64,000 nt of DNA, taken from assembly GCA_019059635.1 (NCBI GenBank), contig JAGVRJ010000013.1, forward strand, positions 1,116,001-1,180,000. Reading direction: 5' to 3'. Position 1 is the stretch's first letter. Every line of letters begins with the position of its first letter. Shown piece by piece: positions 21,960 through 34,780 of the stretch. The position numbers and the translations under genes were made by a program. Source of the stretch: Proales similis. Lineage: Eukaryota > Rotifera > Eurotatoria > Ploima > Proalidae. The notes under the pieces were generated by a model. It saw only the letters and a list, made by a program, of their open reading frames with translations, did not search any database and had not been told where the DNA came from.

Positions 21960-22692
21960 CGGACCGCGTTGTAAATACTCCGCTGCGCCATAACCTAAAT
22001 TATTTCAATCTCCTCTTGAGTGTTTGTTTGCCTTTTGTACAATTTTCTACCCTTTGCTGAATGCTTTTGATTGCTCTTTTGATTGTTTGACGCAAATTAT
22101 TTTCTTTTTTTTTTTCAAACATTTATTTGGCCCCCTGGTCTACGGGCGGCTTCTTTTCCTGCCTTCCAGTCTCTCTCTCTCTCACTGCCAAAAGCGCCCT
22201 CTACGATTTATGTTTCTGGTTCCCAATTCACGTTTTATTTATGTACCCATGTATGGGCAATCCGACAGCCTGCCAACCTGCACTGAATCCAAATCACAGT
22301 CCTAGAACCTTGCTACTCGCTCGTTGGAAGACTTGCCTCCTCTTTATCATGAAAATTAATTTAATGCAATTGTAAATGTTTGACAAAAAGACAGATTAGT
22401 GTGCCTTGCTTACTCGGCCAAGTTGACTCGGTCGGTTTGCGCCCTTTTGCAATTCTACTCTTGTTCTACTCTTGTTGATATTCTTATTTAATGATGAGTC
22501 TAATAAACGCAAAATAAGCCAAGTTCGCATTTATTAGGGAAAAAAGAGATGTCATATTGTGTGATCAAGTTGCGGGCTCTCTCAAGCGGCCGCATCGCTA
22601 GTGTGAGCGAGTGCAGTCTTTTCAGTCAGCGATCTGCGGATGCCGATGCACCGATGCACATCGTTCCAAGTTTCGTCAATTAGTCTACTTGG
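21960..22692. other. Convergent 3' region between RAR and a peptide GPCR
   Basis: About 730 nt of A/T- and pyrimidine-rich 3'UTR sequence shared by two convergent genes. The only notable elements are the facing poly(A) signals listed next. Confidence 0.6.
22502..22535. terminator. Facing poly(A) signals, RAR and peptide receptor
   Basis: AATAAA on the plus strand at 22502-22507 (RAR) and TTTATT at 22530-22535 (AATAAA for the minus-strand receptor) are 22 nt apart. Cleavage downstream of each would make the two mRNAs overlap by a few tens of bases. Confidence 0.6.
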
Positions 22693-23941
22693 CTAGTGAT
22701 GCGAAGTGCCCAATAGGCGTTTCCTCGAGCTGGCGTTGTGCTGGCGGATGAAGCGCTTGAACGAGTCTTGAAATTTGGTTGAGATAATGTGGTAGAATAT
22801 TGGATTTAGGGCCGAGTTTATGTAGAACGCCACCCGGCTGAATATTAGCAAATTGTAATAACCAGTGATGCCTAGGTCTGTTAACTGCTCCTTGGTGGCC
22901 ATGGCGGCCCACAGACTGAACACCCTGTAGGGCAATAGACTCAACAGGACCAAGAACATCATGATGATGAGCAAAATAATTGTATGCTTCTGGGTGTTCT
23001 TAATGCGCTTTAGGCCGGCCATGTTCGATGCCGTGGCCTCTGACTGGCTTGATTCGCATCTGCTTTTGAATTCTGACTTGCAGGCCGGACCTGTGTGCTC
23101 TTCACTTTTGCCACCCGCTTCCGACGGCCTTGAGCTTTTCCTCCTCTCTGACGAGCTGTTCACCACACACACGCCCAGGTCGTTGTGCTTGTTTCTGTTT
23201 CTAATCACAAGCATCACCTTGCCATACAACAAGAACAAAAGCACACACGGAAGCAGATAAAAGAAGAATAGACTCAGAAACAAATAAGCCAGCTGCCAGG
23301 TCCCTTTGGTGTATATGAAGCAAATGTGAACCTCCTTTTCGAGTGCGCGATGATAGGCGTTGCTAAATATTGTTATGGGAATGGTGGGTGCCGACGATAG
23401 ACCGCTTAGGACCCAAATAAGTACAACGGACATGAATAGACGAGTTCTGGTGAATATAGACTTGGCCTTTAAAGACAATACTTTAGTTTGCAACAAGAAA
23501 AAGTTGACTCCGAGCTACCTTTAGAGGCGCAGCGATGGCGAGCGAGCGTTCAACTGAAATGGAGACGATGGTGAGAATAGACGCATGAGCGATCGTGTTC
23601 TCCAGCCAGGGGATCACTTTGCAGAAGAAGCCGCCCAGGTACCAGACCTCCTTGGCGAACAGATCGATTATGGCGCTGGGCATGCAGACTATGATGAGGA
23701 GCAGATCGGCGATGCTCAAGTTCACCAGACAGTAGTGCGTGTTGTGTTGTTTGCGCTGATTGAAAAACGCCACCAGGATGACCAGGGTGTTGCCGAAAAA
23801 GCCGACCAAGAATATGAGGCTGTAGACGATCACGGCCGCGATGATCGTGTAGCCTGGCACGTCCATGTTTGCCTGCTGCGGCTGTCTCACGCTGCTGTTG
23901 GATGCGTTAAAGAGCAAACTGAAATTGCTCGATGCATTCAT
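22693..23941 (-). CDS. Rhodopsin-family neuropeptide GPCR, TRHR/GHSR-like
   Basis: Minus-strand exons 23941-23519 and 23466-22693; 52-nt intron; 398 residues. The N-terminus has several N-glycosylation sites (NASS, NFS, NSS). TM1 has GNTLVILVAFF and TM2 NLSIADLLLIIVCMPSAI. A disulfide cysteine (FFCKVIPWLEN) precedes TM3. The TM3 end reads VSISVERSLAIAAPLKAK, so the DRY motif is ERS. TM6 has LSLLPYRVFSLW and TM7 INSALNPIFYHIISTKF. The overall pattern best fits peptide receptors of the TRH receptor / ghrelin receptor / EFLamide receptor group, but I cannot fix the ligand. The second exon encodes most of TM4 to the tail. Expected to couple to Gq. The gene is convergent with RAR. Confidence 0.82.
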
Positions 23942-26900
23942 CTCTCTTCACTTGAGTGCTGGCTATCGCTTGACTTTTGACTGTTTCCTCTCAAGGCAAT
24001 GAGCCACCTTGAAAATCAGCTTCTCTTGTTGACTGCGTTCGTGGTCTGAGTGCCGTTACTTGAGTGTTCGGTCTAGCCGTCAAGTATCGGCTTTTTCTTG
24101 CTTTCTTCTTTTGATCTATTTATTTTACTCAAGAGTGTTAATCAAGTTTGCGCACTCAGAGTGGCGAATATGAACGGGCGAGTGCCTGTGCGTTGTGGGT
24201 ATCTAAATAGCTTCGGCTGGCTCCTCTATTCAATTTGGTTTTTTCTTATGCTCTGGGATACAATTTATTGCATCCAATTTAGAACAAGAATAGCAGGCAG
24301 CAGTTAGTTGCGAAAGAATAAAAAGCAGCGGCGGTGGCGGCTTATCGTCTATTCGCGCTTCAAACTTGAGCGAGCTCACTAGCACGCGCTGCCTCTTTGT
24401 TTCTCGCTTCTTTTTCTTCTTTTTTTTCGATTCGCTCTCGCTCGCTCTCGCCCAATGTCTGATTGTGTCGAGTAGTCTTATTTAGATAGGGCGAGTGAGT
24501 TGGCAGCAGCCAATTCTAATTGAATTATTGCAGTTTGTTGAGCAAATATATTTTAGAAGATTGGCTTTGGCATCAGTGGCCAGAATGAGAGGGGCGCGAG
24601 AAAATCTTAAATTCTATGCAAAATGGCAGTTAATTAAATTGATAATAATTGTTATAGTTTCGGCCTCCTCCTTCTCTGCCGCTAGTGCTGATGCTTCGCA
24701 ACCAACTCCTCAGACAAGAGTGACGGATCTGGCCTGATAGGAACAAAAGACCAGACGATAGAGTCGAGCTTGCACAGACCATAAATCTGATGGCATTGAT
24801 AATGAGCAGAGCACGTAGGCGAATACGAGCCAGAACAGCCGGATGACATGCGCATTGATTTCATAGCCATGAGCCGAAAAGAGTTGATGAAGCAGCGAAA
24901 TTTGCAAAGGGATCATGTTTGGACCTCATGTCAAACAACTTCCGCTGCTGCTGCTGGTTGCTGCAGACCTGAGCTCAGCTCTGCCATGCGAATGTTCTCC
25001 TTGTGCTCATAATTGAACGTAGAAATAGAAATGCGACAGAATCACATTGAAACGAAAGATATTGTCACAAATGATGGGCAAATGTCAGGCAAAGATCCTT
25101 CAAACGACAGCAGCAGCAGACATTAAGAGCGGAAGATGAATGCGCAATCGAGCTCTATTTGCGTCTCTCTCGCTTCTAATCAATCCGGCCTGTATTCTAA
25201 GAGAGCGCTATGCTAGCAGCTCAACTTGCCTGCGTCGATTTTCTTCATCCAATCTTGTTCATTCTGAACCTTTTAAATCGATAGAGAAAAAATAGCAAAT
25301 CTAGTGGCTGCCTTAGATAATTGGCTAACAGGCGAAAATATGACGCAGAGCAAAAATCTGTGCTGCGCCATATCCATGCAGTTTTGAGGTCTGAACAATT
25401 ATTTCAAACGATTATGGTCGTGTCAGGTAAGAGCAATGTTGTAATTTGTTTAATGAATTTGACTATTTGGCCTCTGTCGTGCTCGACTCCACTTATCCTC
25501 CGATCAATAAGATAAAGAGCGCAAAGAAAATTGATGAATTGGCAGCGCCCGAAGCCGAACAGACGCAGTTTGCAGCCCTTGAGATTCTTTTACGTGCAAA
25601 ACTCCCGTCTTTGGATACCATCCCCCCGCTCCCCAATTTCATTCATTTCTCCGCGTGTCTGGCGAGGCAAGAATGTCTCGATCCTCTCTTGAAATGAAGC
25701 TTCCCACAATGATGATGATGAAAAGGCGAAATTAAGGCCTGATGAGGCACTGTCAAATCCAAACTAGAAATCGACTAGATGGTGAAATGACGCGGCTGTC
25801 TGAACGCGATTGATAATAGAACCAGTCATGCGTTGAGATCCAAAGAGTTCAAGCCGATTCTGACCAAGGTTAGATAAAGCATCGACCGACCCAAGAGAGC
25901 AAGAGGCCAGCAATAGACGAATAGCGCAGAGAAGAGACCGAAAGCGCCCGATGAGATAAGGTTCGGTCAGATGGCCAACTGATTGGGGCTCATTGCTCTA
26001 TTTTGCCTCTGACTCGCTTAGCTAATCGCACATCACACTTTCATTTGCTCGAGCGCGTGTGTGTGTGTGAAGGGCCGCCTCGGCAAAGGTGCAACAAACA
26101 TCTTAACAGAGAGAAATCTAGCAATAGATGTTACCTGCTCGGCTGATGAATTAGCTAATCAATCGAGTCGATTGGGATGGGACAGTGAACAAGCCAAAGA
26201 GGCCATCGTGCAGCCTGTGCGCATTCTTTCGAATCCTGCACTTACGCAACTCACCAATTAACGCGTTCACATGACCAATGTGGAAAGGGCACCGCGACTA
26301 ATATGCGGCGCTCAGTCGCCATGCCTCGTCTAGTGCATCTGCCGCGCGGCCATTCGAAGCCTTAAAGCGAGAACAACCAAACCGCAACAGGCGCCATGCG
26401 AAAATTACTTATTCTGGCTCAGCTCAGCAGTTTAAAAGCGAACGTTTGAGGTCTTTTGATTGCACAACGGATTTGGAATGTGCGCATGTTTTTGGGCCCA
26501 CATTCTGCTGCAGCTCAAACGGCAGCAGAGGCGACGGCCACTAATCTTGAGGATGATCTCGTGAGAAGATTAGTGTTTGCCTTGCCTCGAGTGTTGGCGC
26601 CTCTTCTTCACGGCCATCAACTCCTCAGCATGTACATGCTCTTTAACATTCGGCCTAATCCTCTAATTACACAAGCGAAAGTTGCGTGCCTGACCTCATT
26701 GATCTTGAGAAGCAAGTATTAACAGGCGCGCGGCACAACAGCAGCTTAGTTGATTCTTTATTAATTTTCTGAGCTTGGCAGAGTCAGTTAATTGCGAGTT
26801 ATTCTCAGAAAAAAAAATCAATCGGCACCGCCGGCGCCGTCATTGCCAATACCAATGCTCATCATTCTCGTTCACGCAGTCTGCATCTTACAACGCTGCT

Positions 26901-27727
26901 ATGCCTCTACAGGCGGCGATTAATTTATTCGCCCGTCGGATTTGGCGCTTTTGCCAATATCCGGTCGGAGACGTACAGCCGGAATAAAGTGTGGACAAGT
27001 TCCGATCAGATAAGAGGGCACTCTGGTTCACTGGTTTAAGAGTTAAGCCGTGTTCGATCATCGTAAAACATCGCCTCATCCATTGGCTGCTGAGTAGCTC
27101 ATGCGTGTGTGTGGGACAGACAGCCGCTGATTGGCCTTCGTTGCGCGTTGTAGAACGAATTACGATTCGTTACTCAATCTGGCCTGTGACCACCAATTAC
27201 GTAAGAGCTTCGACCCACATATAAGAATGGTGTCAGACTGTTGGAAGGAAGTAGCGTCTAATCGCCTGATGCCAAACGATTATTTAATTTAAGTCCCAAA
27301 CATTATCACCAGACGAATTTGACTTGAGATTAAGAATTAATTAATTGATTACTTGCCTGTCCGAGCAGCCAGGCAAACGCGATGTGCATGTGAGCATTTC
27401 AATATTTGGCGTTTAATCGTTATTTACCTATTAGAGGAGGCATTGTTGCTCTAGTTGTTATTATTGTTTCCTGCTTGTTTTTGTGTTGGTGCTGTTGTAT
27501 CTACAAGCAACTGCTGCTCGTATTTGCTTTGGATAATGTTTCTCAGCGCCTGTGCACCACCTCCAGCATTCGATTAATTCGATTTTAATTGCTCGATCGC
27601 TTGTATATTTTAGAGACGAAGACCGAGAAGAGAGATCAGAATCTGTGGAAGCCAACGACAAATTTGCCTCTCATTTTCCAATTTTTGTCGAGCAGTTCCA
27701 ATCGCCTCCTCGCTTGTTGATCGTAGC
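23942..27727. other. Long intergenic region upstream of the bZIP gene
   Basis: About 3.8 kb with no family-supported exon. Scattered short frames are not convincing. It contains an A/T-rich segment around 24480-24660, a TG run at about 26049-26070 and TTAATTAA-type elements near 27333-27350. It is likely 5' regulatory DNA and non-coding first exons of the bZIP gene plus the upstream region of the peptide receptor. Confidence 0.55.
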
Positions 27728-28597
27728 ATGCACAAATCAGCGTATCAGGAGAACGCCTACTTTAGCGCCGCCAAGCGATTTAAATACAACACCGAAGCAG
27801 AGGTAGAGCACGAACACTCGGCTCTGAACAATTCAATTTCATCGCTGGACGATATTGCACAGCACAACAACTCGGCGCCCAACTCTCCGGCCCAAGCCAG
27901 CTCAGACGCAAGCATGCCCCTTTCTTCTTTAACCAACAAGCTTAATCCATTGGCACCGAATTACGGCGCCGCCGCCTTCTCTAATCAATCTTTAGCCTCT
28001 TCTAGCTACTACGCGAACGCCTACGACAACTACGGCGGTTTCCAGAACCACCTTGGCTCTGCGTTCGCCGCTCAGCACTTTGCCCATTCGACCAATTCAT
28101 ATTGCAGCGGCAATCTGACGTGTCACGGCTCGGCTAAGGTCAACAGCCGCACATCGACCGGCTCCTCGGCCGACTCGTCCACACTGAGCCTCAGCTCGCC
28201 GACCTTGTCGGATGAGAACCAGGCGTTCGGCTACGTGCCGAACATGGCCGAGCCCAAACAGACCGCGACCACCATCCCCTCATCGCTGCTGATGAGAGCC
28301 AAGTCGAACGGTGCGGATTCGGACGGCTCGCTTCCGTTGAAGAAGCGACGCCAAGTGCCGCCCGAGAGCAAAGACAACGCCTACTGGGAGAAGAGACGCA
28401 AGAACAACGAGAGTGCCAAGCGATCGCGCGACATGCGACGATGCAAAGAAGAGCAGATCGCCATGAGAGTCATCTACCTCGAGCAAGAGAATCTCCAGCT
28501 CCGCACCGAAGTCGCTCTGCTCCGCAGTGAGAGCGAGAAGCTGCGCTCTATGCTCTACGGCTCCAATCAAACTGGTGTCTACCCGCCAGGCATCTAG
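27728..28597 (+). CDS. PAR-type bZIP transcription factor (HLF/TEF/Pdp1/CES-2 group)
   Basis: Single 289-residue exon. The bZIP domain is at about residues 218-280. [22 protein letters not shown], the DNA-contact basic region, is followed by [23 protein letters not shown] and LLRSESEKL, a leucine zipper typical of PAR/CES-2 proteins (compare KYWARRRKNNMAAKRSRDARR). The preceding [12 protein letters not shown] fits the proline-and-acidic-rich edge, though a full PAR domain is weak. The N-terminal 200 residues are Ser/Asn/Tyr-rich and disordered, probably an activation or repression region. The start at 27728 is the first ATG in frame. Family members bind TTAYRTAA-like sites and act in clock output, neuronal identity or cell death; the role here is not visible. 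Confidence 0.88.
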   Translation: MHKSAYQENAYFSAAKRFKYNTEAEVEHEHSALNNSISSLDDIAQHNNSAPNSPAQASSDASMPLSSLTNKLNPLAPNYGAAAFSNQSLASSSYYANAYDNYGGFQNHLGSAFAAQHFAHSTNSYCSGNLTCHGSAKVNSRTSTGSSADSSTLSLSSPTLSDENQAFGYVPNMAEPKQTATTIPSSLLMRAKSNGADSDGSLPLKKRRQVPPESKDNAYWEKRRKNNESAKRSRDMRRCKEEQIAMRVIYLEQENLQLRTEVALLRSESEKLRSMLYGSNQTGVYPPGI

Positions 28598-30825
28598 GCC
28601 GCCATCATGCAACAAACCTCTATTCCACTCAACGAAGTCCTTTAGTTTATTTAAATCGTCGGCCTTTCCTCTCTCTCTTCTTCCCTCAGTACGTTCATTG
28701 TTCTTGCTCACATTGACGCTTGTTTCGCCTTTTTTTTTGCCTTTTTTCTATTCATAGAGATTAAATAGAATCGAAGCGACAAACTGGTGTTTGAAGTCGG
28801 GGGGCGAGAGATCCAAGCGAGTGAGTCGGCGGCAATGAGACGGGCGTGAAACAAAAAGGCAGATTGATTGATCTTTCTGCTTATCTTGCTCAGCGAGCCG
28901 TCACACTCTCGAGTCAATCGACGACCCAAGCCGACTGGATTATTCAGGCCCAAGTGAGCAGAGAGTGGCCGCGGGTCAAATGATCGGCACTCTCATCCTT
29001 CTTCGTTTTGTTGTTGTTGTTGTTTGGTTGCGCAAACTTGCGTCTAATTATGAATACTCATCGACCCGTTTGTCGTTACGTAAAGACGAGCAGCTCTTCA
29101 TCATCATTCGGCTCTCTAGGTTCAAGTGGCCTCTAAAACTCATCTGTGCTCGTGCTACTCATCTTGAGCCGAGTCACACACAAGTGCTTGCTCGTCAAAC
29201 CAAGTCGGCTTGTTTGCCAAACACGAGCTGCCCACCAACTCTACTCATGCCTGTTTGCCTAATTGATTTCAATCGACTTCCTGCTGATCCATTAACAGTT
29301 CGTGCTCATTAGGCTCTGATGAGTATGCAGCCGCTTATCCAGCTGAGCGCACTCAGCAGCGCATGTGCTGTTCGCCGAGCCAGAAAACATGTTCGTCATT
29401 CGAGCGGATATTTGTGCCACTCTTTTCTTTTGGTGGTGTTATTCTCTCGATCGAATGCAGCATTTCACAGGCGTTCGATAAGAGAATGCCACCCAATACT
29501 CAATTAGATATCAAATAGCCTGCTCTGATTTCCTCGTTCAGATCAACAACAAAATAGAACAGCCACAGTCGATTGGATGGAGCCAAGAAACAATGCTGCT
29601 TATTCGAGAAGACCGCCAAGGACATGTGGAGCACGACGATGAGAATCAGACAGAGCCAGTGAGAGAGAGAACAGGGAGAGGAAGACGAGCTTATTAGTGG
29701 TCCATGTCGCCTGATTGAATTGAGTGGCCCGAGGGAACAAGTTCTATTGCGCTCAATTGCACGCGTTGAATAGGTGCCATTTCTGACGCTCAATTTAATC
29801 GGCTCAGGCTCGATAGCAATTAGATAAGGAATGTAGATGTTGTCTTAATCTGGTCTCTTAATTCAGGCCTCTCCTATGAGAATAGGGCCGCAGGATGCCT
29901 TAGATTAAAAACGAAATAAAAAAAAAAGAAATAAGTTCGCTCCGGGCGAGATTACAATTTGTCAAGGAAATGCCGATCGCAGCAGCCGGCCGTTCGCCTA
30001 TCTAATCTAATCGAACCAGAATATGCTCCAGCATGTCTTGTGGTTAATTGCGCGACGGTGCGGCGGCCGCTTTTAGAAAAAAGGCGTGAACACCTGACTG
30101 AAACTTTGTCCCTTTCTCTCATTTGGACTGTTCGGCTTTCTTGGACGCCGATGCTCGGCCATGCACCGCTATTTGATCAAGAAATTCTTTTCACTCATTC
30201 TGTTTGTTATTTCAGGCCGCAGTGTGTGACAAGTGATGTTTGAATGTCGGCGTCGTGTCTTTTATTGGCATTCGACAACAAACACGCGACTCGTCTCTGT
30301 TCGAGAAGAAATCAAAACGAAACAAAGCGTCTTGTGTGCGTGTGTGTTGCTCTCTTTTCTCAACACTGAACATTCAAAACGGCAACTGTAACGCCGTATC
30401 TTCTTTGTCCATCCAGTAACGTCAAGTAATATTTAGAATGGTTAATTTAAGCGAATCGAAATGCACAAAGAGAATTGAAACAAAAAAAAAACTAAAAAAG
30501 AAAGAGCAAAGACGATGAATACGGTGATTGGCGATCAGCATTGGTCCAGTGCTGATGTTGATTTATAAGTTGACTAGCTTGCTTAACCAAAACGTATGAA
30601 CATTTTACAGGGCAAAGAGGGGGTGGGGGGATCTCGTTCGGTGGCGAATTAACAGGTTGACTGGTCGACGAGGCGACCACCTGCGATTTATCGACGGCCA
30701 ACAGATTAGGTTGGCTTATGGTTACGACGGTCATGACAGCTGTGGCTCCTGCTGACGATGACGACGACTACAATCGCGGCGACGTCAATGATCATGATGA
30801 TGATGAGGCGAAATTGCCGATTTAT
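28598..30825. other. Intergenic region
   Basis: About 2.2 kb between the bZIP stop and the RGS 3' end, with no supported gene. Homopolymer A and T tracts occur near 28728-28748 and 29919-29928, with a G-rich run at 30621-30630. The right end probably holds the RGS 3' region, since its poly(A) signal overlaps the stop codon. Confidence 0.55.
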
Positions 30826-31584
30826 TCACTTTCGCAGGTTGCACGCCGACATCGAATCGGTCAAGAGCATGTTGTCTGTGGACGACGATGAGTTGATGCT
30901 CGCAGTCTGCTGATGCGAGCGCACCAAATTGCGGTACAGATCGGACTGAAGAAATCGCGGATATGAGTCCTTTTCCATGAGCGCCTGAATGCGCTTCTGA
31001 GCGCGGTCGAATGAGTCGTGCGTGGGGTTCAGAATGTTTTGGGCAGTTTGCATGCGTATTTCGGTGTCCAGGTTTACTTGACGCGGCGAGCCGATCGCCA
31101 CAAAGTCCGAGTAGATCTTCTTTGATTTGTTCACTCGCTTCACTTCTTTGGCGTATTTGTACTCTTCGCATTCGAGCCAAAAGTCGATGTTCTCGTCGCT
31201 GAATTCGGTCTTGAGGAAACCTCTGAACAGGGCCAGGCCATCTATTCGCCCAAGGTGAGAATTTAGAGCGGCCCGTGAATGTTCCCAAAGCGGCTTACAT
31301 TTACTGCGCAACAGACACTCGAATGAACTTTGCCACTTGAGAAGCTCGTCCTTGTTGGGCACCAGGCTCTTATCAGTCATCGATGCTTCGGTGTGCCGTC
31401 GTCGCAGAAAGTTGGACGCCTTCATCTTTATGCCCTTTGCACTTGAACAGAGATTAGTGATCGCTAATTGAGCCAACGAGTCAAAGAGGTGAGCGAAGAC
31501 TGTGGCAAATAAGTTAGAAAAAGAGCGGCACAAATTTTCAATTTACTAGTTTGATAGTTCAAAAAACTCTTGTTCGTTCTTCAT
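30826..31584 (-). CDS. Regulator of G-protein signalling, small R4-like RGS protein
   Basis: Proposed minus-strand exons 31584-31547, 31441-31299 and 31241-30826; 198 residues. The RGS domain covers about residues 45-165: [13 protein letters not shown], then [29 protein letters not shown], then [14 protein letters not shown] and [24 protein letters not shown] with the last YRNL. These are the Galpha-contact and core positions of GTPase-activating RGS proteins. The N-terminal [15 protein letters not shown] resembles the amphipathic start of RGS4. Exon 1 is a phase-matched guess. The 57-nt second intron is stopless and in frame, so its retention would insert 19 residues inside the RGS fold. The stop codon overlaps the poly(A) signal (TGAATAAA). 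It dampens Gi/Gq signalling at the membrane. Confidence 0.85.
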
Positions 31585-33315
31585 CGCTAGTCAATATGCG
31601 CCGATCTCAGCCATCGCCCAAATGTCGCCTCTCTTCTTCGTCTGAACGATTTAGTTTCCTCTCGGTCGTTGCTGGATTTATATTTTGGCGGCAAGCTCTG
31701 TGCTCTGACTGGCGCGCGCGCTCTCTCTCTCTCTCTGCTTTGTTGGTCTCTTAGAGTCTGGCTGCGTTGGCAAGCAATCCTCTTAAGCCTTTCTAGCCCA
31801 ATTTAATGATGTAAATGAAGAATGAAAAGGGCGGTTATAAAAACGCCGAGAAGGAAAGAAATAGACAAATGCAAATTTGGCTCGCCACCGAGTCGACACC
31901 ATCATGAGGCGAATGCAAATCCCATGGCAGCGTGTCAACAACGCTCGACTATAATATGATAAGGCGAGTCAACACAGCAGTTAGACGAGCCTGCTAGTTG
32001 CGTCGCGCTGGTCGTCTAATCCAATAAGAAGAAGGAAGCGCAGTAATGTCAAAGTTATGAAATTTGACAGATCGTCGTCGTCTGTCCGGGAAGTGCTTGC
32101 CCTTTAAGCTCATGGATGACTAAAATGGCTGTAATGCTGCATTCTGCTTGTTTACTGACAAGACAAAGTTAGACGCCCGGCTTAGGCACTTTGCTGATTG
32201 AATAGTGTGCCGATTGCAAAAGCGCGCAGATTAAGAGTCGCAGCGCTCAACAAAGACAGCCAGTTGTTGTGGCTTATGCGTAAATAATAAAAAAGGAACG
32301 CGAGCGTGCCGTTTGAAAAGGATTTGTGAAGCTGAAACGTGCACGAACTGGATCGGAGAGCAATTTCTAGATTGATTTCTGTGACATTCAACACCTTCTG
32401 TTTCGTCAGCACATGTTTCAAATCGCAATTATTAATCAAAAATGAAACAAGCAAACCGACGCAAATCGAATCTGCTCCTCCCTCGCTCTCTGGCACCCAC
32501 GCACGCACGCCAGACAGACAGTTGAATTCAGAATTCTCAAGGTTGCCGCAAATAGGTATGGCCAAGTAGGAGGAAGCGAATTTAAAATCCTTTCGTCAAA
32601 GAGTTTGCCCGTCTCGTCGGCGTCCAATGCGTACAGAGGCAGGCGGTGACATTTGACGCGTTAATTTAAAGAACGTGAGTCTACTTGTTGACTCTTTCTG
32701 TCAACTGAGCCAACAAGCCGACTTGAACTATTGCGGGCACATGCTCATTAAGCGAGTGCTTCTCTTCTCTATTGAAAGTCGATTGAAGTGCAGGCAGAGG
32801 AAGTTTGAAGAGAAAGGCAGAGGGCAGATTGAGCACAAGGCGTACACGCAAGACAGACGCAGGAGAAGAAGAAAGCAGGCTGAAAGGGAGGCAAGAGGAG
32901 ACAGACGGCAAACAAAGGCGTATCGCTCTTCAGCCAGGCCTATTGCAGTCGGCTGGTAAGGCAGGCAGTGCTTCTAACGCTCGTCCGATCGGTGCCGACG
33001 AGAGGCACAAAAGCAAAATTAATGGAGCCAGATTGACGTCAGCACATCGGCTCAATCTAGACGAGCTTGTTTCAATAGAAAATTAATGATAAACGCTATT
33101 TGAATTGATGAAGATGATGACTGTTAAGCAGAGCAATTATGCGAGCCCGATCTCGGCGCATTTATTTATCGCTCAACTCGATCTCTTTGCAGCCTACAGG
33201 CATCGATGATCTGACGTAGATTGGCGCCATAAAATAGACGTTGCGTCATGATTTTCTATTTTATGCCACAGCCTTCGTCTGCTCACAGCAGCAGCAAAGC
33301 TTGCCTCATAAACAC
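31585..33315. other. Intergenic region
   Basis: About 1.7 kb with no supported exon. A TATAAAA at 31836-31842 lies inside a GGCG...CGCC inverted repeat in the plus orientation, with no plus-strand gene found behind it. A short CT tract is at 31719-31738. The left part is probably the RGS promoter. Confidence 0.5.
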
Positions 33316-34679
33316 TTACAAGTTTGTGGCGCTTGACTTGAGCTGCAGCATTCGAGTGTCCGATTCGCCGCCGCCGCCGCTTATTCGTAAATTCGTTGAA
33401 ATCGATTTGGTTCTGGGACAGTGGGCGTGCGCCGGGTGTCGAAGGTCGACCTTGCAAATGAGATTAAGCAGGCTGCTAGTCGCGAACGAGACAGAGACGC
33501 GCTTACCGAAGAGCGGCTCTCTTTCACAGGTACACTGAACAGGCAATGTTTGGGGGGCGTTGCTTCGAGACCGAGCTCAGACTCAAACAAGTCGAGACGA
33601 GCGGAGCACACAGGACGAGTCGAATCTCGTTTGCTATCCAACGAGTTTATGGTTAGATCGCCGACAGAACGCGCCATTTTGTTGGTTTCGATTATGTGCG
33701 TTTTCAAGAAGCAGAGCGAGTCGTTGCTGCCGTCGAGCGAGTTGGCCTGACTTGACTCACTGAACTCTGAATCTAGAGCTTCGGACCGCCTCTGCAGCGA
33801 GCAGGCGTAATGTGTCAGTTTGGAGGCGTCTGGAAGCTCAAAGGCCCAGAACGCACTGGAAGCTCGCTTAACTTGGCCGCCCACGCCCCGGTCGGTTAGA
33901 TCCTCCACACTGTCGTCGTTGATTTTTAAAACGGGTAGTCTGTGCGACAAGTCGGCATCCGAATCAGCTTTGAGCTCGTCACGAGCCGAGTTGGAATCGT
34001 CGTTGGTGCTGAACGAAGGCGTCTCTACGCTCAACTGGCTTGGCTGGGCTCGTTGAGCGTACAGACTGACAATGTCCGTAGAGGAGTAGTTGCACGAAGA
34101 CGACGGAGATCCAGACGAGGCTCTGGAGGCGCACTCCGATCTGCTGCCTTTCGCCGATCGGTTTAATGGCGCGTGCCGGAGACTCATGTGGCCGCTGGGA
34201 AGTTGCAGATAAGCCCGCTCGTTGCTTTTGAAATCCACCCGAGCCCGGCTCAGATCAGAGCAGCTTTTGGGCGTCTTGGTGGGCATCTGAATTTTGCTTC
34301 GTGCTATTGAGTCGGCCGAGTCAATGTAGCCGACGAGGTGCCTCGCGCCCGGCTCGTTTTTCCTTCTCTTGGTCAGCGTCTCGAGCTTGGACGAGACAAT
34401 GTCGGCGTCCATTTTGCGATTGTGCTGTGCTGTAGGACTCAGACTGAAGACAGCAGACACGCTTTTCAGAGTGTCGGTTCTGTGGGCACCGTTGCTCACC
34501 GAGTGTTCCTGTTTGTTTAAATGAGGCCCGTGCGGCTGCCAGTGACGCTGCTCTTTATGCTGGCGTCGACATTGCAACTCTTTAATCTGACGCTCCCGCT
34601 TACCGCTGGTGTCAGTTTCAGGCAAGAGAACGCCGGCGGGACGTTGCTCGCGGGCCATACTTAATTCAGTCCGGCTCAT
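33316..34679 (-). CDS. Unrecognised serine/arginine-rich protein
   Basis: Minus-strand exons 34679-33507 and 33450-33316, joined over a 56-nt intron (TCG before GTAAGC; acceptor ATTTGCAAG) to give 435 residues. The intron is also open in the first exon's frame, so an unspliced form would end differently at 33381. I do not recognise the family. The chain is polar, with scattered Ser-rich and basic patches, short conserved-looking segments (SFSTNDDSNSARDEL, NDDSVEDLTDRG, FWAFELPDASKLTHY) and no membrane segment or zinc-finger pattern. Codon use matches the neighbouring real genes, a TATA box lies about 100 nt upstream and the opposite strand is less coherent. Probably a lineage-specific or fast-evolving cytoplasmic or nuclear adaptor; function unknown. 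Confidence 0.6.
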
Positions 34680-34780
34680 GACGCTTTTGCATGATAAGAG
34701 GAAAATCAATCGCGCTCGACGACTATGCCGACGACGTCTAAAACAAGTCTATACAGATTCGATCATGGCTCTTGTCGTCA

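Noticed and set aside
26230-26260. TTCGAATCC-like tRNA B-box
   Set aside because: No matching A-box, acceptor stem or cloverleaf could be drawn around it.
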